Source: Brachionus plicatilis (taxonomy: Eukaryota > Rotifera > Eurotatoria > Ploima > Brachionidae). Taken from it: a stretch of DNA of 64,000 nt. Both the position numbers and the translations under genes were made by a program. The stretch covers positions 895,902 through 959,901 of the forward strand of contig QEOQ01000519.1 in assembly GCA_010279815.1 (NCBI GenBank). The letters run 5' to 3'. The notes under the pieces were generated by a model. It saw only the letters and a list, made by a program, of their open reading frames with translations, was not told the origin of the DNA and searched no databases. How positions within the stretch are numbered: the first letter of the stretch is position 1; each line of letters starts with the position of its first letter. This document shows, one piece after another, positions 1 to 13,606 of the stretch.

Positions 1-3000
1 ATTTTGAAATATATGTTTTTTCCAAATCGAAGATTTATTTTCTCCAACACACAACTAGAAGAGAAATTCTTTCCTCGTTGTTGTTGTTGTTTTTTGTTAA
101 AGAGGAGGGGGTTTGAACACTTTCAAGCCGAATTCAAACGAATCAAATTAAAGTCGATTTTGCTCTAGACTAAATTCAATTCGTTAGTGAATAAATATTT
201 AAAGTATTTTGTTTTCTAAGGCGAACAAATGAGAAAATTGTCTAGGCGGAGAGCTACTATGAACGAATGAAACAAAGTGAAATTTCAGGTGTCGAGCGCA
301 CAGATAAGATAAGTGCTTAAGGTGGAGTTTTTCTCTTTTTTGTTTCTTTCTATTTGAATTTAATTGCAATTTTTAGTTTTAGTTGTTTTTTGATGGGGAT
401 TATATAAACCAAGCCCGAGCAATAGTGGTGGTAGTAGTCGAAGTCGGCGATCTCCTCTAATTAAGCGCTTTGCTAATTAATTAAAACAACGAGATTTATC
501 ATTAGGCCCTTCACAAGCTTAACTTGAAACATGTGTTCCAAATATTTACAATTATTGTTTCAACTTGCCTATTGGCGTTTTATGTCTTTCGAGCACGAAA
601 TCCTAGCTTCCTAAACAATTAAACAGTGACAAATTTGCTCTAATTTTTTTTTTTTTTAGATAAGATAGCAATTAAACTTGATGTGGTCATGACAAACTCG
701 ATTGGTTCCATTATTCCGCCCCACACACTAATTCACCCCAAAACAGTTCTTTAAACTACACATTTGCTTTTCATTAAATAAAAAATATGTTCAAAAAAAT
801 ATTCACTAATTAATTCTTTTTTTTTTCCAGAAAATCACGTCACATGAACAACACTTGACTTAATTTGTTTGCACACTGCTTTCAAACAGTGATTTTTTTT
901 CTTTAGCCGATTGGAATGACGATAAAAATGATCAGACCCCACCAGCAAAAAAATCTTCAACCAATGTTTCAAAAAATTTCAATTTTTTTATTAGACCAAA
1001 AAAGAAAAATTGATAAATTAAAAAAAAAAAATTTTCTTCTATGCCCGTAAAGGGCGCTTATCTCCTCTGGCTTGACACCAAAGCAGGTTCTAATAATTGT
1101 AATTGTAATAGTTGAATGAGAGAGTCAGTGACGCGCATTGTGGGAATAGTACAATATTTTTATTTTAGATAATTTAATACATAGTTCTTTCTCATGTAAT
1201 GTTCATGATTAATTTTAGACTTGAAAAATGCTGCATCATTCAAAAATTGCCATGGATAATTTCGGATAAGAAACATGATTAATTTCTTATTAATGTTTAA
1301 TTGATTTGAAATAGAGCTTACAAAAAAATTTTAAAATTTTAAAATTTCGAACTATAAAATTTTTTCTTCTAAATTATTTTGTTGAAATGCTAAAGAGACT
1401 TGCTAGCAAAGAGAAGTTATAAAAATAATGATTTTCATTGAAAATTACATGTAAACAAGCTTGTAAAAAATTTTTAAATATATTAAAGTAAATTCAATTT
1501 AGTATGCTTGCCTACATGATAAGCCCGGCCAAAATCTCAAATAATTCTTAGCTGTTTGTCAAACATGGATCCAAAATAATCAAAAAACTTGCAACTAAAT
1601 TTCTTAAAAAAAAAGGAAGAAAGATTCAAACTAAATTGGGCATTAAATAATCCAGTAGTAAACCAAGTTGGCTAATGATTCGGGCTAATTGTAACTGAAT
1701 CAAAAATTGAGTCTTGTAAGATCAATTTTTTCAATATTTAGATATATTTTACCTTTTACATTTTTCTGCTTAGCTTTTTAGTTCAAAAAATTAAAATGAA
1801 GAAACAAGAAAAAATTTTAAAAATAAAAAAATTTATTTAGAAACAAAAAAAAAAAAACATTAATAATTTAACTTAATTTTTCATTTTTTTGCTTAGCCAT
1901 TTAGATCGAAAAAATAAAATATAAGTGTTGAACCAAAAAAAATGAAGAAACAAGAGAAAATTTTACAATTAAAAAAAATTTTTAAAATAAAAAAAAACAA
2001 AACATTAATAATTTAACTTGATTTTTTTTCACAATTTATAAGAAAGAAACTTGTTCGAATAAAAAAATCTAAATTAAAGTGAAGAAAACGAGAAAGAAAA
2101 ACTAAAAACTAAAATACACACAATTTAAAATTTAAATTTGAATATTTATTTTATGTTTTTCCTTATTTTTTCTAGCTTTATTTTTTTTATAATAAAGACA
2201 CATTCTCGATAGGCGACTGAAAGGAAGCAGCTCACTTCCAACCAGTCCGTCTAAAACCCCTGATTATTTTTATTAAAGTGAAGTGTTGAATGAAATCTTG
2301 AACTAACTATAAAATTTAAATGATACTTCAAGTATCATTTAAAAATTTTATAATTTTAAAATTTTAGACCTGCAAATGTCTTATAGTGGATTAAAATTGT
2401 TACCTAATCCTAATCGCTTCCAAATAAGATGATCTTGTTATTATGATTAAGAACACATGTCACGTAACTCGGAAGATAGACTCTTGAATTTGCCTATTTT
2501 ACGGAGCACGCTAGCAGCTAAAAAGACGCTGGAACCCAAAATTAAATAAAAAGTTCCACATCAAGCTAATTCCTTCTAACAACGTCAAACTATTAGAATT
2601 AATTGCCTTCATTAATCAATTTCAAGAGATTAAAAGCTTGTGATTAAGAGAAAATTTTTTTTCAAATTTTTGTTCATCACTTCCATTTATTTTACATATT
2701 GAAATAAAAAAAAGAAAAATTTAAATTAAAAATTTTTTTTTTAAAGTAAATGACAATTGAAAAACTTATCCAAATTATTTCATATTCTAAGGAAATTCTC
2801 CCACTAACAAGAGCCTCAAATATCTATTTTTTATTGGTTTCATATCTTATTTTTATTCATTTAAAAATAAAAAATTCTAGTTCAAATTAGTTGCATAAAA
2901 ATTTGATATCAATTATTTCCAACCAAAAGAAGCTCATACTCGAAGACGTTTTTTTAATAAAAATAATTCTAAATTTTGTGGATTTTTGCTTCTCTCAAAA

Positions 3001-6000
3001 ACTGATTATTTTGCCAGTCAATAAAAAGGCTCAGTTCCTTTGCACAGAATTGCAGATTTTTTTGCACACATCTGCTATTGAGTAAGCAAAAATTCTACAA
3101 AATATTTAATTTTTCAGAATTAATTAATCCCTTTTTTAATAAAAAAAAATATTCAAATTTAGTTGAATAGACAAAAAAAAATTAAATAAACATAAAAATA
3201 TGAGAAGCGCTCATCTTCTTTTTCAGCACCTTTCCGGTCTGACATCAGATTGATCTTCCACAATTTTCTTATTTGCTTCCATATTTTAAAAATCATGAAT
3301 AAAGAATTTTTTTGTAAATTTGTAATTTGGTCCCCCATCTGAGGAAATTCCTGGTTGTATTTTTTTCCTCTACTTTTCGCATTTTGTTTTAATTTTTATT
3401 TAAAATTGATGTCTTTTGTAAAAATTAAATTTTTTTCATTAAATCACAAAATGCCAACACAAAAAATATTTTCAATGACAAAAAAATTGGAAATTAAATA
3501 ATTGAACAAAAAATTCTAAATGATCAATTTCTTATTGATTATTCATTTTTATTGTAAAAAAATCAAAAATCAATTTCAAATTAGTCCTAAATTTAATTAT
3601 TAAAATAAAAATTCTTAAAGCTCTTTTTCTAAGCTACAAAATGGCGATTTTATTAACCATTAAATTTTTGGAGATTTTTGTATTCCGACTTTGGTTTACA
3701 CCATAACTCCATTTTTTTCAAACTATAATGTTTAACTTTTAAGTCCATTAATTGCGGACCTAAAAGTGTCGACTTTTCTAAAAAACAAAAATTTTTATTT
3801 TCACTAATTTATCAAAAAAAAACTTCTCTACATTTTTTAACTTAAATTAAAGTTTTTTGCTTAATTTTTTTCTGCTAAAAAAAATTAATTCATTGGAGTC
3901 AATTATTTGAAAGATTTAATTTTGAGTCTTTTATTAAATATTGCCTTAAAATTAACAAAAAATTTTTTAAGGCACTAGAGACCTGATTTAAATTTTCACA
4001 AATTTATTACATTTTTTAATCTAAATTTAAATTTTTTAGCTTAATTTTTTAATGAAAAAAAAAAATTTGAAGTTTATTATTGGAAGTGTTCGAGTTCGAA
4101 AAAGGAAAAAATTAACTTTTGTTTGTAACTCTTTATTTTATTTAGTGGATTGAAAAAATGAATCCTTTTTAAATTTTTTAAATTGACAATTTTTTTAAAG
4201 TAACCTGTCCAAAAAAAATGCCAAAATGCTGACTCAAAAATCCATCATCTCCTAAAAAAACGTGTCTGTAAAAAAAAAAGTATGAATATGAGCGAACACG
4301 CTCAGGATTCAGGCTCCAGTGTGGTTAATCGATCTCACTTAGCCATATCAAGTGGACAAATTGTATCCAACAAAAATAACGTGATTTATTGCACCGAAAA
4401 CATATTGGAAAAAAATCAATTTTTTTAGGTCTACATGAAATTTGATAATTTTTTTCTAAAAAAAAATCCTCTTGTTTTTTGAATAGGCTGGCAGGCACGA
4501 TCACATAATCAGCACAAACTCTTAATCTGACCGGGCCTGCTTGCCCATCAAATTCGCCTTAAGACGATCACCGGGGATTAGACTTGTTGCGCTCGGCCCG
4601 ACCATTGCCGAGTGCCATTTAGAAAATATTTGCCTGATTTTTGCATGTTTGTTTAAGCTTGTTTGTTTGCAAATCTCGTTATTAAAAATCACGAACTTAG
4701 CTTAGCCGGATCTAGTCGGATTCGCTCGACTCTTTGGCTGTCTTGACTAATTGCAGCTTATGTTCAACAAAGTCAAACAGCATGAAAACTCCAACATGTG
4801 CGAGTCTTGCTGTTTGGCTTTGTTCACAGCCAAAAAGCCCCACAAAATGATGCAGCGCCTTTCACTGAAACCACAAGAAAAAAAAATAAAAAAAAAAAAA
4901 AAAAATAAAAAACGCCCTTCCTCATAAGTTATCAGTTAATTGTGTTACAAAATGATTTAAGCAAATATTGGTTTGTTTTTGCTAAGAATTTGGCTTTCTC
5001 ACCGGCACAAAAACTGGGGCTCTTTGTTTGCTTTTAATTATCAAGGTAGTTAAAAACGACTTAGTCTAATCCGAGATGTTTCTGATTACGCTAACAGAAA
5101 TGATAGAATACCTTCTAGTCTATTTATAATTGATGAGTAAATATTTGAGAATGTATCTTGCGGCAATTAGATGCGGCTTAATTATTCACTGGCTTAGGGA
5201 TTTTGACTAATTGCACTAACCTTGGCCCTGCTAGATCAAACTCTTGTTTCCACTTTTTTTTTCTTGTTGACCGGAATAAACTGTTTTTTATTCGAAAGGA
5301 AAGAATTTAACTTGTTTTTCTTTTTGACAAAAAACTATTTTATTAAAAGGCAAGTTACATTTTGAACGCTTAATCCGAGCGCAAATATTTGCGCTCGGAC
5401 CAAGATTAATCTTGAAATTATTGAACATTATTTAACTATGACTTGGTGTGCCCAAGCACTTAACATTTTTCTTTTGTTGATTGCAAAACTAAGCTTGGTC
5501 TTGGTAATCCGATTGTAATTCGAATACAAGATTAGGTTGTGCAATCAATTGTCACTAGAGGTAAGAATAAGCGAGAAGCTGAATGAAATTTTCGAAATTA
5601 ACAAAATGCGAACAATGTAGCCGCTTTGTTAGCCCTAGTCAGATGAATCAAATTTTGAAAGACAACACCTTTGTATCAATTACTACTGTATCGGCTTTTA
5701 TTATTTACAAAAATTAAAAAATAAAATTACATAATTTTTGCATGATAATAAAAATGAATTTTTTTTTTTTTTTTTTTTCAAAATTTTGATCTAATTAGCA
5801 AGTTTTGGCAAAAACAAGTTTGGAAAAAATTTTTTTTTTTCTTCTTTAATTATAAATAAAAAATAGATTTGCTCAAATTAAATTAATTTCTAGAAGTTGG
5901 AAAATTTAATTGATTGACGCGAACGCCACCGCAGTCTAAAAAGGTGCAGCAAAAATTTTAAATTATTATTTTTAATTTTCTATTTTGAGTAGATGTTTGT

Positions 6001-8917
6001 AAACTTTACAATTATATTACTAAGACTGAAAGAAAATTAATGTGCAAAGTTTGGCAACAATTGACAACATTGGCAGGCATAAACCTAAAATTTCATTAAA
6101 TGAAAAAAATTATTTAAAATAGTTCAATAAAATTTTTTTTTTCTTTTATTCTCTCGGACTAATTTGTATTTAAATTTATTTTTTATTATTAATCTCTTAC
6201 GGTACGCTTTATTTGACAGTGTACCGATAGTGGCCCGAATGTGGTCTTTGCATTAGAAAATAAACAAAAGTAACATTCTTAACAAAGTTATGAAACAGGT
6301 TTAAATTATTTGATATATTTAATAAATAGTCAGTTTAACCTTTTGAAAAATTCTAATACCAAAATGTACCTTAGAAAAAAAACAAATACATTTTTATCGC
6401 ATATAAAATTACTAAGCAAATTTCTAATTGAAAAAAATTCTGATTAATTAAATTAATTATTAAAGATTAAAAAAATATTTTTGTTTTAAATGATAAGAAA
6501 TAAATTTCAATTTTAACAGAGTTTAAAGCAAGGATTTTGAAGACTTTATAAAATTGATTTATTTAAAAAGTTTAGAGCTGACATTAAATCTTTTTTTCTT
6601 TTTTTGTCATAATTTAATTGATATTTAAAAATAAAGCTTTTGAAAAATATTTAAACTTTGAATTTGTTCATTTGTGATTTATCACTTGCAAAAATTTTAA
6701 ATTCACGAAAAATTTGATAAAATGGCCGACTAAAATAATTTTTTATATTTAGAAAGCAAATATTTATCCGACAAAAATAGTGTACAGAAATACAAAAAAA
6801 TTCTAGTTCATTAGCCATAAAAATTTGTTATTTATTAGCTTCACAAAATTAAAAATATTCTTCCTTCGATTGAAAATCAATTTGATAAAAATCATTTTTT
6901 AATAGTGTTGCATATGATCAGCATTATTTAATTTTAGAATTAAAATAATCTTGTAAATTTTAAATATGATTTAGGATAAAATTATGGTTTCAAAAAATTT
7001 AACTTCAAGATTTTTAATTTTTTTCTGTTTTTGACAGTTTTAAAAAATAAAATTATACAATAATGTTTGAGTGAAATGAAAAGTTTTTCTAGTCATCTTT
7101 TTAAAATATGCAATGTTTTTCCGAGTTTTAAGACTCGGAAAAACATAGAATGAAAAAAATTTTACATTTTTTTCTTTTTTTATATTTTCCTTTTTTCTAA
7201 TATTATTTGTGCGATGTTTCAAAAACAAATATTCAAAATTAATTATTATTTGGTTCTAAACGAGTCAGACTGAATTAAATAAGGTTATAACCACAATAAA
7301 ATTACTTTTAATAAAGTCGTTCTGATTTTTTTTATTTTTGTATAAACTCCTGATTTTGAGCTAAATTTTTGAATACTATATTTTTTTATTTTATTAATTT
7401 GGAAAACTTCAAAGATAAGATTATTCCTACAAATGGTTCAAAACGAATTTAAAAAAAAATATTTCATAAATATAATCAGAATTTTTTTTTTAGATTTTGA
7501 AATTTTTTTGTTGAAACATGTATTTTTTTATTTAATTTGAATCAATTTTAGACTTTAATCACCAAAGGTTTAAAAATTTAAACAATTTATTTTCTCATCT
7601 TTTAAAAATTAATTTTAATTTAAAAAGCTTTTTCTTGCCTCATGACCTCGGACCGTAGCTTTTTTCAGTTAGTCTCTAACCAAAGTGGTCTTTTTCTAGA
7701 GTTCGTACTCGCAGCCATTTTTTATGATCCAAGAGCGCCAATTTTTCAAAGAAAATATGAAAATATCATAAAGTAAAATTATTTACATTTTTCCTAAGAC
7801 TCAACCAAATATTCAATAATAATTCCAATATTAACACGATTTTTGCTAAATTTGAAGTAAAAATTATCCAATTTTATATTTTATTTCACTAAAATTTTTG
7901 ATCTTTCAAATGACAAATTTTTAATTTAAGTAACAGATCAAAAAATTTTCATGGAAAATTGTAATAACCTTAATAAGAATAATTTTTAGCTAATTTAAAA
8001 AACAAGATTTAATTTTTCTCTTTATTTTCTATGATTTTTTTACAAATAATAGACAGAATGATTACAAAACTTGTTTTTGCCTCTTTTTCAAGTTTTTTTT
8101 ATTTTTGTTACTAAAATTTGCCTTATTTTTAAGTACAATACTGTAAAAAATTTAATTCTTACTTTTTTACTTAAGAGTGAAAAAAAATATCTTTTTATTA
8201 ATTATTTGCTATTTTACCGTTTTTACGTAATTTTTTTATAAATTAGTTTTTAATTTACTTAATTAATTTGCGCGAAAAAAATTCAAATGAAAAAATCAAT
8301 ACTATTTTACATCAATTTTCTTTTCAACATAAAAATTATTTAAAAAAAAAACAAAATTATTCATTCAGATAAATTAATTTTTTTATCTTAAATTTAAAAC
8401 AATTTGTTCCAAAGAAAAACTATTGCTTATTAATGAATCCTTCGACGCTTTGTATAAAAAAATTCACATAAATTTAAGTTTAACTTTAAAAACTAAGGTT
8501 TTTTAAAATTTTATAATGCTCTAAATAGTCGGTTTCAACTTTTATTTTTTTTAATCAATTTTTTTTTTGTGCTTAGAAGAATTTATTTTTTCGATAAACT
8601 TAAATTTTTAATTTTTTGTGTAGTAATAGTCTACCCAAGTCTAATTAGTTAATATTAAAAAATTACTAATTATTAGTTTAAAACTAAAACTAAAAATTTT
8701 AATTTTAGATTTTTTTCCTTTTGTTCAAAAACATGATTTAGTAAAATTTAATCAAAAATTGAAAGTAACTATTAATTTTTATTATTTAAGAAAAAATTAA
8801 ATAAAATATATAAAACGGTATTGAGCATGGTAAAATCCGTAAAAAAAATTTTTTTTAAGATAAATATATCGAAATAAATATTTCCAGCAAAAAAAATTTT
8901 ACTATTAAATTTAAATC
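1..8917. other. Long non-coding stretch, no gene recognised
   Basis: No reading frame here looks like a protein gene; the short open frames are low-complexity Lys/Ile/Phe/Asn translations of AT-rich DNA. The parts at 1-600, 1040-1150 and 4300-5660 are less AT-rich and contain TAATTA/CTAATTGC-type words. The rest is A/T homopolymer-rich sequence. A perfect 14-bp palindrome lies at 7113-7146. The stretch may be the regulatory flank or a large intron of a gene outside the window, which is inference. Confidence 0.5.
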
Positions 8918-11900
8918 TTAAACAATATGTTTTTGGAGTTTGTAATTAGTTTTTTTAAGTGAAGAATACAAATAACAAGAACCAAAGGCGACAAAAGATA
9001 GAAAGAAAATTAAAGATAAATGTGTCGATGAATTATTTTTTAAATTTATTTCTTTTGGTATTATATTTTCATGATTGATTTTGAACCCCTCTTTGAAACC
9101 TTTAAGATCATTTTCGTCTAAACCATTAAAATCTAGATCTCCAATGTGGTCGCGCTTATTAATTATGGGAACAATGTTTTTACTTGCATAAAATGATACT
9201 AAATAATTGAAGACTTCATCAGAAACAAATTCACTGGTGCCATTGTAACATTTTTCGCATTGAGTTTTAGATGGGAATTGAATTTTTGGATAAGCTGGAT
9301 CAGCAGTTAGGTCATCGGTCAAATGCTTATTGGCAATATTGTGACCTAATGGAAAATGTCTTAGAAAGAGATAAAATTAATCAATCAATAAGCTTTACAT
9401 CTCCAAAGATACAAAACAGCATCCTGGGCTTGTTTTAAATGATCCAAATAGTCGAGAGTTCCTTTTTGGAAATTTTTTGAACATTCAGAGCATCTAAAGA
9501 AGTATTTAACAAACAGGCGAATTGCTTCAAAAACTTCTCTAACATCAAACCCTTGTTCAACTTCCAAAAAAATTTAATTTATAATTAATAATTTAAAAAA
9601 AAATACATGGCTTTAATTTTGCCATTTCAAGTTCATATTGGCGAACTGTTAATGAATGAAATAATGTCCACAATGAACACGGAAAACCACGGTAATTTGG
9701 TGTCGATCCTTTGCAATGTGCCCATTCTGTACTCTCTGGTAAATAAGATTCATTCTTAATTTAAAATTAAATAATAAAAATTAATATTTTATTAAAATAA
9801 ATTTATTAAAAAAAATTACATTTTGATCTTCTTTGGTCATTTGGATCCATTGATCTCCACTAATTTCATTTGAATTAATTGAACTTAACTTTCTGTCCAA
9901 GTTGGTCAAATAATTTACCACCTCTTTTCTGCCCGGAAAATACTTAATTGAAATTGATTAAGTAATAATAATTGATTAAAAGTGCCACTTTAATTTTATA
10001 ACTGTTCAAAACTGATTGATTAGATTTGATTGATTGGAATGTTTGAAATTAGAATATCAACTATTTAAACTGAATTTTTTTCCTGGTCTAAAGGCATCTT
10101 TATTTGTAAACTTGGAAAAGGAGAGAATAAAAAATGGAACAAGACTCATCTTTGAAAACCCTACCATGTGATTCAATCAACCAGTGCTGTGATTTGGAGA
10201 GAAAAAAGAAAAAATTGTTGGAAAAACTCAAAAAAGAAAAATTTCAAAACATGAAGGGATCTTCTTCAATTTTGGACAAATTAAAAGAACAACGTCAATC
10301 ATATGAAAATAGACTCACTGACCAAAAAGAAAAAATAATCTACAAACAACATTTACTTGTCAAAAAGTTAAACACCGAAAATCAAATTTTAAATGAACAA
10401 AAAACTCACTTCGAACAAGAACTAGTTTCATCAAATGGTCAATTAGAAAATTTTAGATTTAAATGCAATCAAGTAACTGAACAAAACAAGAGTCTTAAAG
10501 ATCAACTTAAAAAATCTCAATCTATTTCTTCCAAAATGCTCACCGATCTTAAAAATTCAAGGAAAGAAATATACAACTTGGCTAATCAAAATAATTAATA
10601 TAATTTGATATTAAAAATTTTAAATATTTATATCGATTAAGAAATTAAAATAAATTATTAAACAATTAAAATATTTTGTTCTTTTTTTGTTAATTAAAAA
10701 CAAAGTGATGAATTGAAATAGTTCAATACTGCTTGACAAAATCTAAATAACTTATTTGAATTTTCGACATAAAAATTAAATTATATAAAAGGTAAATTAC
10801 TCAAAAAATTGTGTAAAATAAACCTCTTCTCTAAAGTAGAAGTAATTATTTTTTTCTTTAAATAATTTTTGTTTGCTTTTTTTTCAAATATCTATAAAAT
10901 AATGTTTTTTTATTAAAACTACATTTATTTAACATAAGATTATATTTTTTTATTTGTTAAAATTGTTAAAATTTCAAATACTTAAATCATGTCAAAATCT
11001 TAATTGATGATTAATGAAACTAAAGAGTTTTCACCTTCCATTTATTTATCTCATCACAGGTTCAAAATATATTTTGGATTTCAAAAATGTTAAAGTAATT
11101 TAAATTATTTTAAATTTATCCTTTTCCCTTCAAGTTTAAAATAAAAAAAATATTTTAAATAAACAAAAAATACCTACTTTAGCTAAAGCTTTGATCCATT
11201 TATTTAAAGCATCTAATTTCTCACCATTTATTAACTTTGATCTTGGCACCTCAAACCGCAGAATCATATTCAGACCCGATTCCAAATCTTGCATATACAC
11301 TTTATTTTGACTAAAAATAACTTTATTATTTGAAGAATTGTCCCCATTTTCTTTTAATTCCTCCTCCTGTGCTAAATCTTCATTTTGATTTCTATTTTTT
11401 TTAAACTCATCAATCAAAATTTTATATTTGGTTCTTATATCTAGACCATTGTCTAAATTTTTTGATCCAAAATTTTCCCAAAATTCAGCATGCTTTTTCA
11501 TGGATCCTTTGGAATTGAAAATTAAATAAACCACTGGTAACTTTCTCTTTTCTATTTGGAATTTTTCCATTAAAAAAGCATTTGATTCAGGCGTAGCGCG
11601 TCTTATGACCAAATCGGTTCTGTCCGAAAAGTCCAGCATTAGTTGTTTGCCCAAGGCTGATTTTGTGTCTTCGAACACTAAAAACCCGTGCTTTGCATCC
11701 TTGTTGTCCAAAAAAATTGTATCCAGTCTTTTCGACCTAAAAATATTTTGGTAAAATTTTTCCAATCTTTATAATTTTTTTGTTACGTATAATCTTTAAA
11801 AATAGGCCATTCGGGAGGGACTGGGTTTACTTGATCCAAAAATTCAACAATCTTGTCTTCCAAGTCGTCTCTGTTGTTGATTAATTTAGAATCATGATCG

Positions 11901-12280
11901 GGATTTTGAAAATCGGCATTAGGAGGAAACAACCTCAAAGTTGGATAATACTCTATATTGAATTCCCTACAAATTTTATCATTTTTTGGATCAGCACAAT
12001 TAATTGCTGCAATATTTATCACTTTAGAATGCCATGGTTTAGTCTTCTGGGCCAAATCTTTCCAATGAGCTGCGAATCGTTGACATGCACCACACCAGTG
12101 CGAGTAAAATTCCACAAACCACGCTTTGTTGGAACCAAAAACAGTCGTTTTTATATTATCTGAGTTTAAAAGCTCGATGTTGTCTTTTCCTGGTTGGTAC
12201 AAAGAGGCAGATCCATCAGGCAGTTGGTTTACTGCCAATAATGTCGGAAAGAAGAAGAGAAAAAAAAAGAAAAAAATCAT
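8918..12280 (-). CDS. QSOX: Quiescin sulfhydryl oxidase, paralogue A (membrane-anchored)
   Basis: FAD-dependent sulfhydryl oxidase that inserts disulfides into secretory proteins and passes electrons to oxygen, acting in the Golgi/ER lumen. Six exons (minus): 12280-11787, 11736-11178, 9942-9820, 9754-9607, 9560-9399, 9345-8918. All junctions are GT-AG and the frame holds, giving about 637 aa, a usual QSOX length. I start at the ATG of 12280, which opens a hydrophobic signal peptide. The thioredoxin site is WCGAC (about residues 62-66; CGHC in vertebrates). The family landmarks [18 protein letters not shown] and the Erv-domain CSEC are present. The C-terminal CEKC is followed by a membrane segment and a basic tail. 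The 1.2 kb second intron holds a gene on the other strand. Exons 3-4 are almost identical to those of paralogue B while the rest is well diverged. Family call is firm; splice sites are by eye. Confidence 0.9.
9600..10830. repeat. Inverted near-identical tract, arm 1 (conversion tract)
   Basis: Matches the reverse complement of 21970-23190. It covers QSOX-A exons 3 and 4, their intervening intron, the nested coiled-coil gene and its flanks. By eye, exon 3 differs from its counterpart at 5 of 123 positions and exon 4 at 1 of 148. The next exon, just outside, matches only about 72% at protein level. Boundaries are approximate. Confidence 0.85.
10134..10598 (+). CDS. Nested coiled-coil protein, copy 1 (unknown function)
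   Basis: A 154-aa intronless frame starting at an ATG in good context. It lies wholly inside the second intron of QSOX paralogue A on the opposite strand, 192 bp from the nearest QSOX exon. The product is hydrophilic, rich in Lys, Glu, Gln and Asn, with long heptad-like stretches (about residues 22-150) and no signal peptide or membrane segment, so an intracellular coiled coil is likely. The N-terminus has a short Cys-containing stretch ([12 protein letters not shown]). A second copy at 22195-22659 occupies the corresponding intron of paralogue B. The copies differ at about nine nucleotides by my count, four of them changing amino acids, all outside the Cys stretch. An AATAAA lies about 50 bp downstream at 10649-10654. 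I do not recognise the family. Confidence 0.65.
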   Translation: MEQDSSLKTLPCDSINQCCDLERKKKKLLEKLKKEKFQNMKGSSSILDKLKEQRQSYENRLTDQKEKIIYKQHLLVKKLNTENQILNEQKTHFEQELVSSNGQLENFRFKCNQVTEQNKSLKDQLKKSQSISSKMLTDLKNSRKEIYNLANQNN

Positions 12281-12289
12281 AATCCACAA

Positions 12290-13480
12290 TTTTCATAAAT
12301 AAAAGCTATTCTAAATAAATAAAAATTTAATTTTAAAAATTTAATGCTAATTTTTTGAGATTTTAGATAATTTATTCGAATTCGATACTTTGCGTTCAAA
12401 AAGATTTTGTCATCATAACAAAATTTGTTTTAGAAATACGTGGATTTTTTTTTATTTTAAAATACAAAAGATTAAATATCAGTTTTTTTTTTTTAATTTG
12501 GTGGTATTTAATTAAAGAGAAAGTAAAAATTTAGTCTATAATTTCTTTTTATGTTCAAAAAATGTCTCTTTTTTCAGCGGCAAATCTTTAATATCATTAG
12601 AATGCCTTCTCCAAACTGGCATCTGCCTGCAATAAGAGCTTAATTCACCTCCCATTCCGAGCAATTTGCGGAATTTGCAGTGGAATTTGAAATTTTTTCA
12701 TTAGAATTTCAATTCTGCGAAATTAGAAACTTAAAAAGCGGAAATATTTAAAATTATAAAATTCAAAAAATTATTTAACTTACTTTAAATATTTCTTTCC
12801 TTTTTTTGATTGATGATAACTTAAAGTCGAAGTGAAACAAATTTTTGCATGCTCAACATTTATTTTAATTCTGTTTTTTGATCAAGTTTTTTCAAAAATT
12901 TAGTTTGTTCTTTTAAAAAAATTTTGCCTTGAAATTTTCCAATTCTGAATATTATTTTCCACGTTTAAAAAATATTTAACAAAAATTTTTTCCATGCGTC
13001 ACGCTGCATATTGCAAAAATTGATAAAACATTTTAGAAAAAAATATTTATTAAAAATTGATTTACAAAATGATTTGTGAAATTTTCAACAAAAAAAGACA
13101 ATGAAAATTATTATTATTTATTTATTTTTTTCTTTATCGAGCTAAAGCTCTTTCAGAATAATATGTAAAATAAAAAAGTCAAAATAAAGTTAAATCAGTT
13201 AAAATAAAATTAGAAGAAAATTATAAAAACTAAATGTTGAAATAGAGAGGTACAGGTGACACATGTTTACAAAGTTGTGACTTTAGGAAAAAATCTCCTA
13301 ATAAAAAAATGATCGTGAAAATATATATTAAATAATTATCTAAGTTAGTAAACCAGAGTTATTTAAAAGTCTCAAGTCAAGTTCAAGTCATATTTTTAAT
13401 TTTTTTTAAAAGCCCAACTACGATCAGTCTGGACTTTAATTTGGAATTTTATCAAAATCCAGAAGTAAACTCATCAAATA
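12290..13480. other. Intergenic AT-rich sequence
   Basis: Upstream flank of QSOX paralogue A. No coding sequence is seen. A degraded hAT-type MITE end (CAGAGTTATTTAAAAGTCTC) starts at about 13356, and the rest is A/T-rich. Confidence 0.5.
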
Positions 13481-13491
13481 ATTATATTTAC

Positions 13492-13606
13492 CAGAGTTGT
13501 TTAAAAGTCACAAGTCTCAAGTCAAGTCCAAGTCAAGACTTTTTTTTTTNNNNAAAAAAAAAAAATCCTGACTTGGACTTTTTTTTATGACTTTTAAACA
13601 ACTCTG
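13492..13606. mobile_element. hAT-type MITE with 8-bp target duplication and assembly gap
   Basis: Terminal inverted repeats CAGAGTTGTTTAAAAGTC / GACTTTTAAACAACTCTG enclose a palindrome rich in AAGTC words. The 8-bp sequence ATATTTAC directly flanks both ends (13484-13491 and 13607-13614), as hAT transposition produces. The hairpin centre (poly-T then poly-A) carries four Ns at 13550-13553, so the loop is probably incomplete. Confidence 0.85.

Noticed and set aside
2891..3085. 64-aa open frame
   Set aside because: Ile/Leu/Phe/Lys-rich translation of AT-rich DNA without a domain or neighbouring exon; no support as a gene.
11894..12282. Plus-strand frames over QSOX-A exon 1
   Set aside because: Shadows of the thioredoxin exon on the minus strand.
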